Of a DNA stretch of 64,000 nt, positions 44,602-51,843 are shown piece after piece. Source of the stretch: Bacteroidetes bacterium OLB9. GTDB lineage: Bacteria; Bacteroidota; Bacteroidia; Chitinophagales; Saprospiraceae. Below the pieces are notes generated by a model that saw only the letters and a program-made list of their open reading frames with translations, had not been told where the DNA came from and searched no databases. The position numbers were made by a program, and so were the translations under genes. Location: assembly GCA_001567255.1 (NCBI GenBank), contig LNBW01000056.1, positions 1 through 64,000 on the forward strand, given 5' to 3'. The number at the start of each line of letters is the position of its first letter. Positions within the stretch are counted from its first letter, which is position 1.

Positions 44602-47571
44602 CTAATTCAAATTCATGCCGTTCATAAATGTCTCTACAAAATCCATTATCCGTTTTAAAATTCGGTCGCCTATTTTTTTGCGTTGCAGTAGGCTCGGTTT
44701 TTCACCATCAATGAGTTCTAAAACTTCGTCACGGAGTGGTGCCCTTTCTGCAAAAAGGTAATCTTCAATAAGTTTTTCTGTTTTTTCGGCCGATAGATTT
44801 TCTTCTTGTACGATTTTAGAAAATTCCTTTTGCTGTTCTTCCTCCCAAAAATGCTCAAAGGCAGGCGTAATGTTTTCCGGGTCGGTAATAACTGGAAGAT
44901 TCTCTAAAATAAATTTCTCAATGAGTTCTCGTTTGCTTCTTAGCGTAGCTTCCGAACTCAATAAATTGAAAATTTCCTTTTCTGCTTTTGTGGTGTCTTT
45001 CTGAGATTCTGATTTCAGCTTGATCAAAAGTTGAAGAATGTATGCAACATTGATTTCATCACGGTGAATCAACTCCAATTCAAAGTCCACATCTTCTAAA
45101 ATGGAAACTTTTTCCTTTTGATGATTGCTTTTTACTTTGTCGTATAAATCAAGGTATTTGCTCTTAAAATCTTCAAATTGTTGTTCTTCCATTTTCAAAT
45201 CTTCCCATTTGAAGTCTGAAAATGCGGTGAGAATGTTTTTAATTCTCATTAAATCACGAAATGCCTTTATGAATTTCAATTCATCTTCTTCGCTTTCAAG
45301 GTCGTTTACTGCGTCTGTTGTCGGTGTAACTTCTAATAGTTTTTCAAACGCTTCATCAAACTTGGCAACATAATCTTCATAAGGTTTCATTATGATCACC
45401 TCAATCGCTTCTTTATTGCTGAATAGGGTAATGGCTTCGTCGGTACGTGCTTTTAAATTTCTGAAAGCTACAATATTGCCTTGTGATTTTTTATCGTTTA
45501 ATATTCTGTTAGTTCTACTGAATGCTTGAATCAATCCGTGATATTTTAAGTTTTTGTCCACATAAAGCGTGTTTATTTTTTTGGCATCAAAACCTGTCAG
45601 AAACATATTAACGACCAATAAAATGTCAATGCGATTATTTACATTTTCGGGTTGGCGTTCACGGTCTTTCAGTTTTTTGGAAATATCGTTGTAGTAGTTG
45701 TAAAAATCCTCACTGGTTTTGGTAGAATATTTTACACCAAACAATTGATTGTAGTCTTCAATAAATTCGTCCAATTTCTCACGGCTATGCGGTTGAGTTA
45801 TGAGTGATGAGTGATGAGTTGTGAGTGCTTTTCCTTTAGTATAAGTCATCGGTGGATCAGCAGCCATTGGCAATTTATCATTCATCACTTCAAAATCATC
45901 ACTAAACAAACCATTGGCATCTGCATCATCTTCATTAGCAGCATAGCTGAATATAGTGGCAATATTTAGAGTGTGTTCTCCTGCTAATTTTTTGCGTTTG
46001 AAAATGTCGTAATAGCGAATCAATGACTTTACGCTGTCCACACAAAACATGGCAGAAAAATCTTTGTTATGGGTTTTTCGAGCGTGATTGTGGATGATGT
46101 AATCGGCAATTTTTTCTAATCGTCCTTCATCTTCCATTAATTCTTGTGTGTCAATGTCTTCCACCTCAATATCAATCTCATTGGCTGTATCCTTTTGCTT
46201 GTATCGGCCTACATATTCCACTGAAAACTTCAACACGTTTTCATCTTTGATGGCATCTGTAATGACATATTTGTGCAAACAGTCTTCAAAAAGGTCTTTG
46301 GTGGTTCGTTTGCCGTGGGACGTATCGCCATACGTCCTTACGGCATTGTCTGAAAAAATGGGTGTACCCGTAAAACCAAATAGTTGAGCATTGCCGAAAA
46401 AGTCTTTGATGCGTTTGTGGGTTTCTCCAAACTGGCTTCGATGGCACTCGTCAAAAATGAAAATGATACGTTTGTCCTTCAAGTCTGCCATTTTCTTTTC
46501 GTACTTCAATTTGCTGATGGCAGTATTGAGTTTTTGAATGGTGGTAACAATGAGTTTTGTATCGTCCGAAAACTGATTTACTAATTGTTTGGTATTGTCT
46601 GTGCCATCAATGCAACCTTCACTAAAACTGTTGAATTCTTTAGTGGTTTGGTAGTCTAAATCTTTTCTATCCACTACAAAAAGCACCTTATGCACTCCAG
46701 GTAAATTCATTAAAATTTGGCTAGCTTTAAAACTGGTCAAAGTCTTGCCCGAACCTGTGGTATGCCATATATAACCGTTTTTGGGTTGAGACGCAGCATA
46801 CTGCGTCTTTACACGATTGATCAATGCTTCTACCGCATAGTATTGATACGGACGAAGCACCATTGGTATCTTGTAGGCTTCATTCAGCACGATGTACTTG
46901 CAAATCATTTTGCTGATGTGGCAAGGTTCTAAAAATGCGTCTGTAAAACCGTTGAGAATATTGGTCAATCGCTTGTTTTCAAAATCTGTCCAATAAAAAG
47001 TTTGCTTAAAACTTTGGTTGCGGTTGTTGGCATAATACTTTGTATTCACTCCGTTGCTGATGACAAAAATTTGAACATATTGATACAAGGCGGAATTTGC
47101 ACCAAACGAATGGCGTTGATAGCGATTGATTTGATTAAACGCTTCTTTAAGTTCTAAACCTCTGCGTTTGAGTTCTATTTGTACCAAAGGTAACCCGTTG
47201 ATTAACAAGGTAACATCATAACGGTTTTTGTATTTTCCTTCTTGCGTAACTTGATTGGTGACTTGGTATTGATTTTGGCACCAATGTTCGGTATTCAAAA
47301 ATTCAAAATAAAGATTGTCGCCATTATCTCTGATGATATGTTGTTTCTGGCGCAAGGTTTTTGCCTTTTCAAAAACAGAACCTTTGTTGAGAATATTCAG
47401 CACCTTATCAAATTCAGCATCTGAAAGCGAAATTTGATTGTGTTTTTCCAATTGATTTTTCAGATTGGTCAACAGCCCTTTTTCATCGTTAATGGAAAGG
47501 TATTGATAGCCCAATTTTTGAAGATTGGCTACTAATTGTTCTTCTAATATTTGTTCGGATTGTTTAGCCAT
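44602..47571 (-). CDS. hsdR: Type I restriction endonuclease subunit R
   Basis: Motor-nuclease subunit of a type I restriction system, 989 residues. The N-terminal nuclease domain shows the PD-(D/E)XK core (YDVTLLINGLPLVQIELKRRG, then EAFNQINRYQRHSF); the helicase part shows Walker A (WHTTGSGKTLTSFKA), DEAD-like box IFDECHRSQFG, FTGTPIF and helicase motifs in FLTGFDAKKINTLYVDKN and QAFSRTNRI. The C-terminal helical domain binds the methylase core. An in-frame micro-repeat insertion lies at 45792-45828. It is transcribed last in hsdM-hsdS-hsdR; its start overlaps the mini-RAYT remnant by 8 bases. Length is slightly shorter than EcoR124I HsdR. Confidence 0.95.
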   Translation of the reverse strand: MAKQSEQILEEQLVANLQKLGYQYLSINDEKGLLTNLKNQLEKHNQISLSDAEFDKVLNILNKGSVFEKAKTLRQKQHIIRDNGDNLYFEFLNTEHWCQNQYQVTNQVTQEGKYKNRYDVTLLINGLPLVQIELKRRGLELKEAFNQINRYQRHSFGANSALYQYVQIFVISNGVNTKYYANNRNQSFKQTFYWTDFENKRLTNILNGFTDAFLEPCHISKMICKYIVLNEAYKIPMVLRPYQYYAVEALINRVKTQYAASQPKNGYIWHTTGSGKTLTSFKASQILMNLPGVHKVLFVVDRKDLDYQTTKEFNSFSEGCIDGTDNTKQLVNQFSDDTKLIVTTIQKLNTAISKLKYEKKMADLKDKRIIFIFDECHRSQFGETHKRIKDFFGNAQLFGFTGTPIFSDNAVRTYGDTSHGKRTTKDLFEDCLHKYVITDAIKDENVLKFSVEYVGRYKQKDTANEIDIEVEDIDTQELMEDEGRLEKIADYIIHNHARKTHNKDFSAMFCVDSVKSLIRYYDIFKRKKLAGEHTLNIATIFSYAANEDDADANGLFSDDFEVMNDKLPMAADPPMTYTKGKALTTHHSSLITQPHSREKLDEFIEDYNQLFGVKYSTKTSEDFYNYYNDISKKLKDRERQPENVNNRIDILLVVNMFLTGFDAKKINTLYVDKNLKYHGLIQAFSRTNRILNDKKSQGNIVAFRNLKARTDEAITLFSNKEAIEVIIMKPYEDYVAKFDEAFEKLLEVTPTTDAVNDLESEEDELKFIKAFRDLMRIKNILTAFSDFKWEDLKMEEQQFEDFKSKYLDLYDKVKSNHQKEKVSILEDVDFELELIHRDEINVAYILQLLIKLKSESQKDTTKAEKEIFNLLSSEATLRSKRELIEKFILENLPVITDPENITPAFEHFWEEEQQKEFSKIVQEENLSAEKTEKLIEDYLFAERAPLRDEVLELIDGEKPSLLQRKKIGDRILKRIMDFVETFMNGMNLN
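45792..45828. repeat. Micro-repeat insertion (GAGTGAT-type) inside hsdR
   Basis: A 37-base low-complexity stretch with repeated ATGAGTG units, encoding LTTHHSSLITQ in the HsdR frame, between the helicase domains (after GDTSHGKRTT... region). The phase is kept. Simple repeats of this kind occur as junk insertions in Bacteroidota genes; here it appears tolerated in a loop. Confidence 0.6.
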
Positions 47572-47743
47572 GAAATTTATCTTTATTCCAATTTAATGGA
47601 TTATTGACGGCGATTCCAATTGTAGATACGCGATTAATCGCGTATCTACAATTGGAATTGGAATCGGAATTGGAATTTAATCCAAAACCCCAATTTTGTA
47701 ATCGGGCCGACGTTATACGGTATTTATTTTTAAAATTATCCAT
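47564..47743 (-). pseudogene. Mini-RAYT: internally deleted RAYT remnant between hsdS and hsdR
   Basis: The 60-residue reading from 47743 (MDNFKNKYRITSARLQNWGF) equals the first 21 residues of the RAYT at 49718 with four changes, and ends NNPLNWNKDKFHG, matching the RAYT ending NNPMNWNKDKF. The catalytic part (His motif and Tyr region) is missing and is replaced by a short repeat (GGAATT/GGAATC units) and the palindrome at 47613-47658. It thus has the structure of a non-autonomous deletion derivative. It overlaps the hsdR start by 8 bases. Confidence 0.8.
47613..47658. repeat. 46-base perfect palindrome in the mini-RAYT
   Basis: Reads the same on both strands over 46 bases, centre at 47635.5; outer arms ATTCCAATT, inner stem with GTAG foot (GTAGATACGCG). 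It covaries with the 48-base palindrome of the full RAYT: GAG/CTC there is GAT/ATC here, and an outer G-C is A-T. The GTAG tetranucleotide at the stem foot is the hallmark of REP elements. Confidence 0.9.
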
Positions 47744-48570
47744 TTGATACATTGTGGTTTACACAAACATTTGTTGCAACACCCTTTTTTCCACCTTTCT
47801 GTTTGTTCTATTTGCGTTTGGGTACGATTTATTTTTTCGTCTAACGCAGATAGAAAATTAGCAATTTTTTCTTGTTCTTTTTCATCTGTTGGTAACAAAA
47901 GCCTTGCACCATTCATAAATGTATCATTATTTATATTCATTGTATTCTTAGCACCTTTTTGTACTAATGGGCTTAAATAATTCAAGGTATTAATTGCAGA
48001 ATTAAAATATTCGTGAAGAATATAACCTAAAGCATAAGTTTGTGGTTTAAATACACAGTATAATGGTGAAACAACACCAATTCGACCTGTTCTATTTTGC
48101 TTTATAATTCCAAAAGGAAAATCAGATGTAGGGCTTTTAGTATAAACTAAATCTCCCGGATAAATTAATTTATAGTGAAAAATTTCTTTTGCAGAAAATG
48201 AACGACCTAAATGTTCAATTTGATTTATTACTCCTTTATGTTTTGCGACTGAAAACACCTCATTTGTTTCATTGTTTTTATTCTTTAATTGATGTTCAAA
48301 ACACACCTCCCCCAACTTTTTCACTTCCCATTTTGGAAAATCGCTGCCGTCATCTTGTCTGAATCGCAACTGTCTGAACCTTGATTTTTTATGATTTTCT
48401 TGATTGCCTTGATTTTTTTCTTGGGTATTTTCTTGAGTTTCTTCTTCAAAATCATGTTCATCATGTACATCAAGTGAATCATGGTGCAGACAAAATATCC
48501 TCTGCATCACCCCTTTTTTGTATTGCTCCAGCCCGTTTTTCTTTTTGTTTGAGGGCTTGTATTTTTTCAT
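47713..48570 (-). CDS. hsdS: Type I restriction specificity subunit, second half (HsdS, frameshifted)
   Basis: Second half of the DNA-specificity subunit: TRD2 region (DFPKWEVKKLGEV, VFSVAKHKGVINQIEHLG, YKLIYPGDLVYTKSP) and the closing coiled-coil (EQEKIANFLSALDEKINRTQTQIEQTERW). The N-terminus given here is an artefact of a frameshift near A-runs at about 48538-48550; in the corrected frame the linker reads LKQKKNGLEQYKKGVMQRIF, the family consensus. The C-terminus also seems off: KKGCCNKCLC would read KKGVLQQMFV and stop at 47759 if one base were added at AAAAAAGGG (47782-47790). The true C-terminus is therefore about 47759. Confidence 0.85.
   Translation of the reverse strand: MKKYKPSNKKKNGLEQYKKGVMQRIFCLHHDSLDVHDEHDFEEETQENTQEKNQGNQENHKKSRFRQLRFRQDDGSDFPKWEVKKLGEVCFEHQLKNKNNETNEVFSVAKHKGVINQIEHLGRSFSAKEIFHYKLIYPGDLVYTKSPTSDFPFGIIKQNRTGRIGVVSPLYCVFKPQTYALGYILHEYFNSAINTLNYLSPLVQKGAKNTMNINNDTFMNGARLLLPTDEKEQEKIANFLSALDEKINRTQTQIEQTERWKKGCCNKCLCKPQCIKWIILKINTV
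48371..48492. mobile_element. MITE-like element inserted in the hsdS linker
   Basis: A 122-base insertion with 16-base terminal inverted repeats, TGTCTGAACCTTGATT and AATCATGGTGCAGACA (14 of 16 pairs). It encodes a hydrophilic stretch rich in Gln, Asn and Glu (DVHDEHDFEEETQENTQEK) that interrupts the normal transition from MQRIF to DFPKWEVKKLG. Similar palindrome-ended repeats beginning TCTGAACC are known to me from Bacteroidota genomes. The HsdS linker joins the two target-recognition domains, so the insertion changes its length but not the domains. Confidence 0.75.
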
Positions 48571-49093
48571 CTACGGCTGTGAGAAAGGAGGCAATTTTGG
48601 TTTGCTCGGGGAGAGAGGGGAAGGAAAAGACACCTTTTTCAATTACATTCCAATCAGCTCTAGGCATTTTTGACCCACTTGATTGATTAGCTAAATCAAT
48701 AAACCTATCTGTTTGAACAATTCTATACAAAAAATCATTTGATATCTTCATGCCTTTTAAAACCCAAATCTCTGAAGAGCAAACACCATCAAATGGTGCC
48801 AATAAATACTTTTTCAAATAAGGTCGTAACTTCCCAAAAAGCACATCACCTTTCTCAAATGTATTTTTTATACTTCCAGATTTTTTTCCATCTATATAAC
48901 CAATTAATTGTCCAGTTTCAGAAGAAAGATGTTCTAATTCTATACATTTTACAGAACTAGACTCTTTTTCGGGGTTGTATTTACCTGATTTATTTGTTGC
49001 CACTTCACCTAATTTCTTCTTTTCCCATTCGCCTGTAAATTCAGGGAAGCGGATTGGTGGTATGTTTTGGTTTTTATTAATTGTTGTTTTCAT
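48479..49093 (-). CDS. hsdS: Type I restriction specificity subunit, first half (HsdS, frameshifted)
   Basis: First half of HsdS with TRD1 (IRFPEFTGEWEKKKLGEV, KCIELEHLSSETGQLIGYIDG, ISNDFLYRIVQTDRFIDLANQSSGSKMPR) and the central coiled-coil LPEQTKIASFLTAVDEKIQALKQK. The frame then goes out at an A5 run (AAACAAAAAGAAAAACGG on the minus strand), giving EKRAGAIQKRGD and an early stop. Removing one A restores KKNGLEQYKKG. The whole HsdS would span about 47759-49093 and be a single protein. I infer a sequencing error; a contingency switch producing a half-HsdS is the alternative. Confidence 0.85.
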   Translation of the reverse strand: MKTTINKNQNIPPIRFPEFTGEWEKKKLGEVATNKSGKYNPEKESSSVKCIELEHLSSETGQLIGYIDGKKSGSIKNTFEKGDVLFGKLRPYLKKYLLAPFDGVCSSEIWVLKGMKISNDFLYRIVQTDRFIDLANQSSGSKMPRADWNVIEKGVFSFPSLPEQTKIASFLTAVDEKIQALKQKEKRAGAIQKRGDAEDILSAP

Positions 49094-49718
49094 AAAATTT
49101 ATCCTTATTCCAATTCATTGGATTGTTATCAATATAGGTTTGTATGCGTTTAAATGATGGTGTATCACGAATAATATGGTCGTGAAAACGGGATTGCCAG
49201 GCAAAATCGGCGTGGATTTTACGCATTTCAAACGAACAACGTCCTTTGTACCATCGAATAATTCGGGAAATATTTTGGTGCAACATCGGATTTTTATTTC
49301 CTGTAACGCCGCCGGTGGTGGTATTATCGGCGGTGGTTCCAATTGTAGAGACGCGATTAATCGCGTCTCTACAATTGGAACCGGTATCGGAACCGGTATC
49401 GGAACCGGTATCGCAATTGGAACCGGAATCGGAACCGGAATCGGAACCGGAATCCAAAATCAATATCCCATGCGTATGGTTGGGCATTATCACAAAATTT
49501 CCCAATTCAATAAATGGAAAATGATCGGGTATTTCTAACCAATATTTTTCGGCCAATTGTCCCAATTCGTTCAATTGCATTTTTCCATCCAAAATTTCAC
49601 CAAAAAAATGTTCCCGGTTTTGGGTGCAAATGGTAATAAAATAGGCACCATTGCTGCCATAATCCCAATTTTGCAATCGGGCTGACGGTATGCGGTATTT
49701 ATTTTTGAACTTATCCAT
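49077..49718 (-). CDS. REP-associated tyrosine transposase (RAYT) with in-frame palindrome
   Basis: A 213-residue Y1 (IS200-like) transposase of the REP-associated type, lodged between hsdM and hsdS in the same orientation. It has the N-terminal SARLQNWDYGSNGAYFITICT, the His-x-His metal motif in NFVIMPNHTHGIL and the catalytic Tyr in FKRIQTYIDNNPMNW, plus FAWQSRFHDHIIRD. Between the His motif and the rest lies an in-frame insert (about residues 90-145) made of tandem DSGS/DTGS repeats and a perfect palindrome encoding NCRDAINRVSTIG. Its start is 16 bases after the hsdM stop and its end overlaps the hsdS start by 17 bases. The catalytic residues are present, so it may be active. Confidence 0.9.
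   Translation of the reverse strand: MDKFKNKYRIPSARLQNWDYGSNGAYFITICTQNREHFFGEILDGKMQLNELGQLAEKYWLEIPDHFPFIELGNFVIMPNHTHGILILDSGSDSGSDSGSNCDTGSDTGSDTGSNCRDAINRVSTIGTTADNTTTGGVTGNKNPMLHQNISRIIRWYKGRCSFEMRKIHADFAWQSRFHDHIIRDTPSFKRIQTYIDNNPMNWNKDKFYENNN
49335..49382. repeat. 48-base perfect palindrome (REP-like, GTAG-footed) inside the RAYT gene
   Basis: GGTTCCAATT followed by GTAG and its reverse complement on the other side, 48 bases without mismatch, centre at 49358.5. The inner stem is GTAGAGACGCGATTAATC and its mirror. A GTAG tetranucleotide at the foot of an imperfect or perfect hairpin is the known REP hallmark, and REPs are the cognate substrates of RAYTs. Here the REP lies inside the RAYT coding frame. 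Confidence 0.93.
49377..49454. repeat. 12-base tandem repeats next to the palindrome
   Basis: Three copies of GGAACCGGTATC (49377-49412), a GCAATT spacer, then three copies of GGAACCGGAATC (49419-49454), both sharing GGAACC with the palindrome end. On the minus strand they encode DTGS and DSGS repeats. The unit length keeps the frame. Confidence 0.92.
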
Positions 49719-49733
49719 TTTTTAAAATACCTA

Positions 49734-51329
49734 TTAAAAAGGTGTTTCTATCCCCAATTCTTTACAAAATACGGCAATGGATGCATCTGTTTTTTCAATA
49801 GTTTCGTCCAAGGCTTTCAATTCAAGGGCAATGGCATCAATGTCAATTTGTTCTTCTTCCTCAAAGGTATCCACATAGCGTGGAATGTTAAGATTATAAT
49901 CATTGCTTGCAATTTCTTGCAAACCGGCTTTTTTGCTGTATTTATCAATTTCTGCACGATTGCGATAGGTGTCAATGATTTTGTTGATGTGCTGCTCGCG
50001 TAAAATATTTTGTGTTTTTACTTTTTCAAAATCATTGCTGGCATCGATAAACAAAACATCATCTGGATTTTCCCTACATTTTTTGAAAACCATAATGCAA
50101 GTGGGAATGCTGGTGCCATAAAAAATATTGGCAGGCAAGCCTATCACAGCATCAAGATAGTTTTTGTTTTCAATCAGAAATTTACGAATGTGTTGTTCTG
50201 CGCCACCTCTAAACAATGCACCGTGTGGCAAAACAATGGCCATCGCTCCATTTTCAGCCAAATGATAAATCATGTGTTGCACAAAAGCAAAATCGGCCTT
50301 GCTTGATGGTGCTAATTTCCCGTATTGACTAAAACGGTCATCACTCGTAAAAATAGGGTTGGCACTCCAATTGGCAGAAAAAGGCGGATTGGCAACAATG
50401 GCTTCAAAAGGCAAATCGTCTAAATGCTGCGGGTGCTCCAATGTATCTTCTTGTTTGATGTCAAATTTTCGGTAATGCACATCGTGCAAAATCATATTCA
50501 TGCGAGCCAAGTTGTAGGTAGTACGGTTCATTTCTTGACCGTAAAACATAGCCACGTCTTTCACTTCTCGGGCTACACGCAACAACAAAGAACCCGAGCC
50601 ACACGTAGGATCATACACCGATTTTAGCTTTTGTTTACCTGTGGTAACAATTTTTGCCAATATTTTAGAAACTTCCTGAGGGGTGTAAAATTCACCGGCT
50701 TTTTTACCTGCACCGCTGGCAAACTGTCCAATCAAATATTCGTAAGCATCGCCCAAAACATCCAATTCGGTGTTCTCCAATTTAAAATCAATCTTATCAA
50801 GATGCGAAAGCACTTTGGCAATAATTGTATTTCTTGCATCGGGCGTTTTACCGAGTTTAGTGCTGTTCAAATCCATATCTTCAAAGAGGTTGTCAAAATC
50901 CTCTTCGCTGTCTGTACCCATTGTACTTAATTGTATGTTGGTCAGTATTTTTTGAAGGTCTTCAAGTATGAAGTTTGTTTTGCTTTCGTCAAAAAGGTCG
51001 ATGTCTTCATTGTTGCCCATTCCTCTTTTAGCCACTTCGGTAAAAAGTTCTTCGGGACGAAGGAAATAACCTAATTTTTCCAATGCTTCATCTTTGATAG
51101 CTTCCAAATACTCATCGGCCTGAGGCATTGCAGGTGTAATATTCCTATAGGTGATTTTGTCTTGTTGCAAAATATTGTTGGCAAACATCTCCATTTTCTC
51201 GCTCAGGTATTTGTAGAAAATAAAGCCCAAGATATAGTCGCGAAATTCATCTGCATTCATTTTGCCACGTAGTGTATTGGCAATATTCCACAATTGTTGT
51301 TCTAATAGTCGTTTTTGGTCTTCACTCAT
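49734..51329 (-). CDS. hsdM: Type I restriction-modification DNA methylase subunit M
   Basis: N6-adenine methylase subunit of 531 residues. The N-terminal helical domain (EQQLWNIANTLRGKMNADEFRDYILGFIFYKYLSEKM) is of the EcoR124I-like (type IC) sort. The methylase core has motif I (VYDPTCGSGSLLL) and motif IV NPPF (IVANPPFSANW), and the C-terminus carries SYNLNIPRYVD-like NDYNLNIPRYVDTFEEEE. It is the first gene of hsdM-hsdS-hsdR; between it and hsdS sits the RAYT gene with 16-base spacing, so hsdS may depend on readthrough through it. Protects host DNA by methylating the sequence chosen by HsdS. Confidence 0.95.
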   Translation of the reverse strand: MSEDQKRLLEQQLWNIANTLRGKMNADEFRDYILGFIFYKYLSEKMEMFANNILQQDKITYRNITPAMPQADEYLEAIKDEALEKLGYFLRPEELFTEVAKRGMGNNEDIDLFDESKTNFILEDLQKILTNIQLSTMGTDSEEDFDNLFEDMDLNSTKLGKTPDARNTIIAKVLSHLDKIDFKLENTELDVLGDAYEYLIGQFASGAGKKAGEFYTPQEVSKILAKIVTTGKQKLKSVYDPTCGSGSLLLRVAREVKDVAMFYGQEMNRTTYNLARMNMILHDVHYRKFDIKQEDTLEHPQHLDDLPFEAIVANPPFSANWSANPIFTSDDRFSQYGKLAPSSKADFAFVQHMIYHLAENGAMAIVLPHGALFRGGAEQHIRKFLIENKNYLDAVIGLPANIFYGTSIPTCIMVFKKCRENPDDVLFIDASNDFEKVKTQNILREQHINKIIDTYRNRAEIDKYSKKAGLQEIASNDYNLNIPRYVDTFEEEEQIDIDAIALELKALDETIEKTDASIAVFCKELGIETPF

Positions 51330-51843
51330 TTCAAATGCTCTTTATTTAATAATTCGCTAAAATACTCTTTATTTTCGATCTTTCAGTCCGTATGATGGTT
51401 AAAAAATGCCTCTTTTGTTTTTTTTGGGACTTTGGTAAAAAAAACTAACCCACAACAAGAAATACAATGCACACATTCCTGATCGACTTAATCGACATCC
51501 ATTGGTTGTATCTTTTTAGTCCGTGTTCACCTATCAAAATAGCTTACTTTTTCTCTGTTTAAAATCGTCAGTTTGTTGTTGTCGGCCGTCCTTTACATTT
51601 GCAGGTAGCGTCATTGCGCCTCACAGTGCCGTAGCAACAGCGGGCATTTAAGGCGGCGGATGTACCCTTTATAAATCTCATACAAAACTAAATAAACGAT
51701 AGAAACTACAATGCAAAATGTATCATTCTTGGTTTGCCAATGTAAAAAGCCGTATCTTATATCTTGGTGTGAGCAGCACAAGGTTGGAGGATTATGCAGC
51801 AGATTCCATGGCTTACCTGCTTTGCGCCATGCTACTCGAGTGG
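51330..51843. other. Gene-free stretch upstream of hsdM
   Basis: Holds direct repeat B (51620-51740) with the TAGTTTTG box (51683-51690) on the minus strand, which is a candidate hsd operon promoter, at the cost of a long leader of more than 300 bases. No coding sequence of its own was found. Confidence 0.6.
51620..51740. repeat. Direct repeat B flanking the restriction-modification region
   Basis: Ungapped match to 44063-44183, same orientation, offset 7557 bases. TTG with 18-base spacing before TAGTTTTG on the minus strand fits the Bacteroidota promoter form better than in copy A. Confidence 0.85.

Noticed and set aside
49335..49454. CRISPR array
   Set aside because: The repeats are 12 bases without unique spacers, lie inside a coding frame and no cas gene is near.
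44063..51740. Integron cassettes with attC sites around the small-domain genes
   Set aside because: No convincing RYYYAAC/GTTRRRY core pair and no integrase gene were found; the direct repeats do not fold like attC in my reading.
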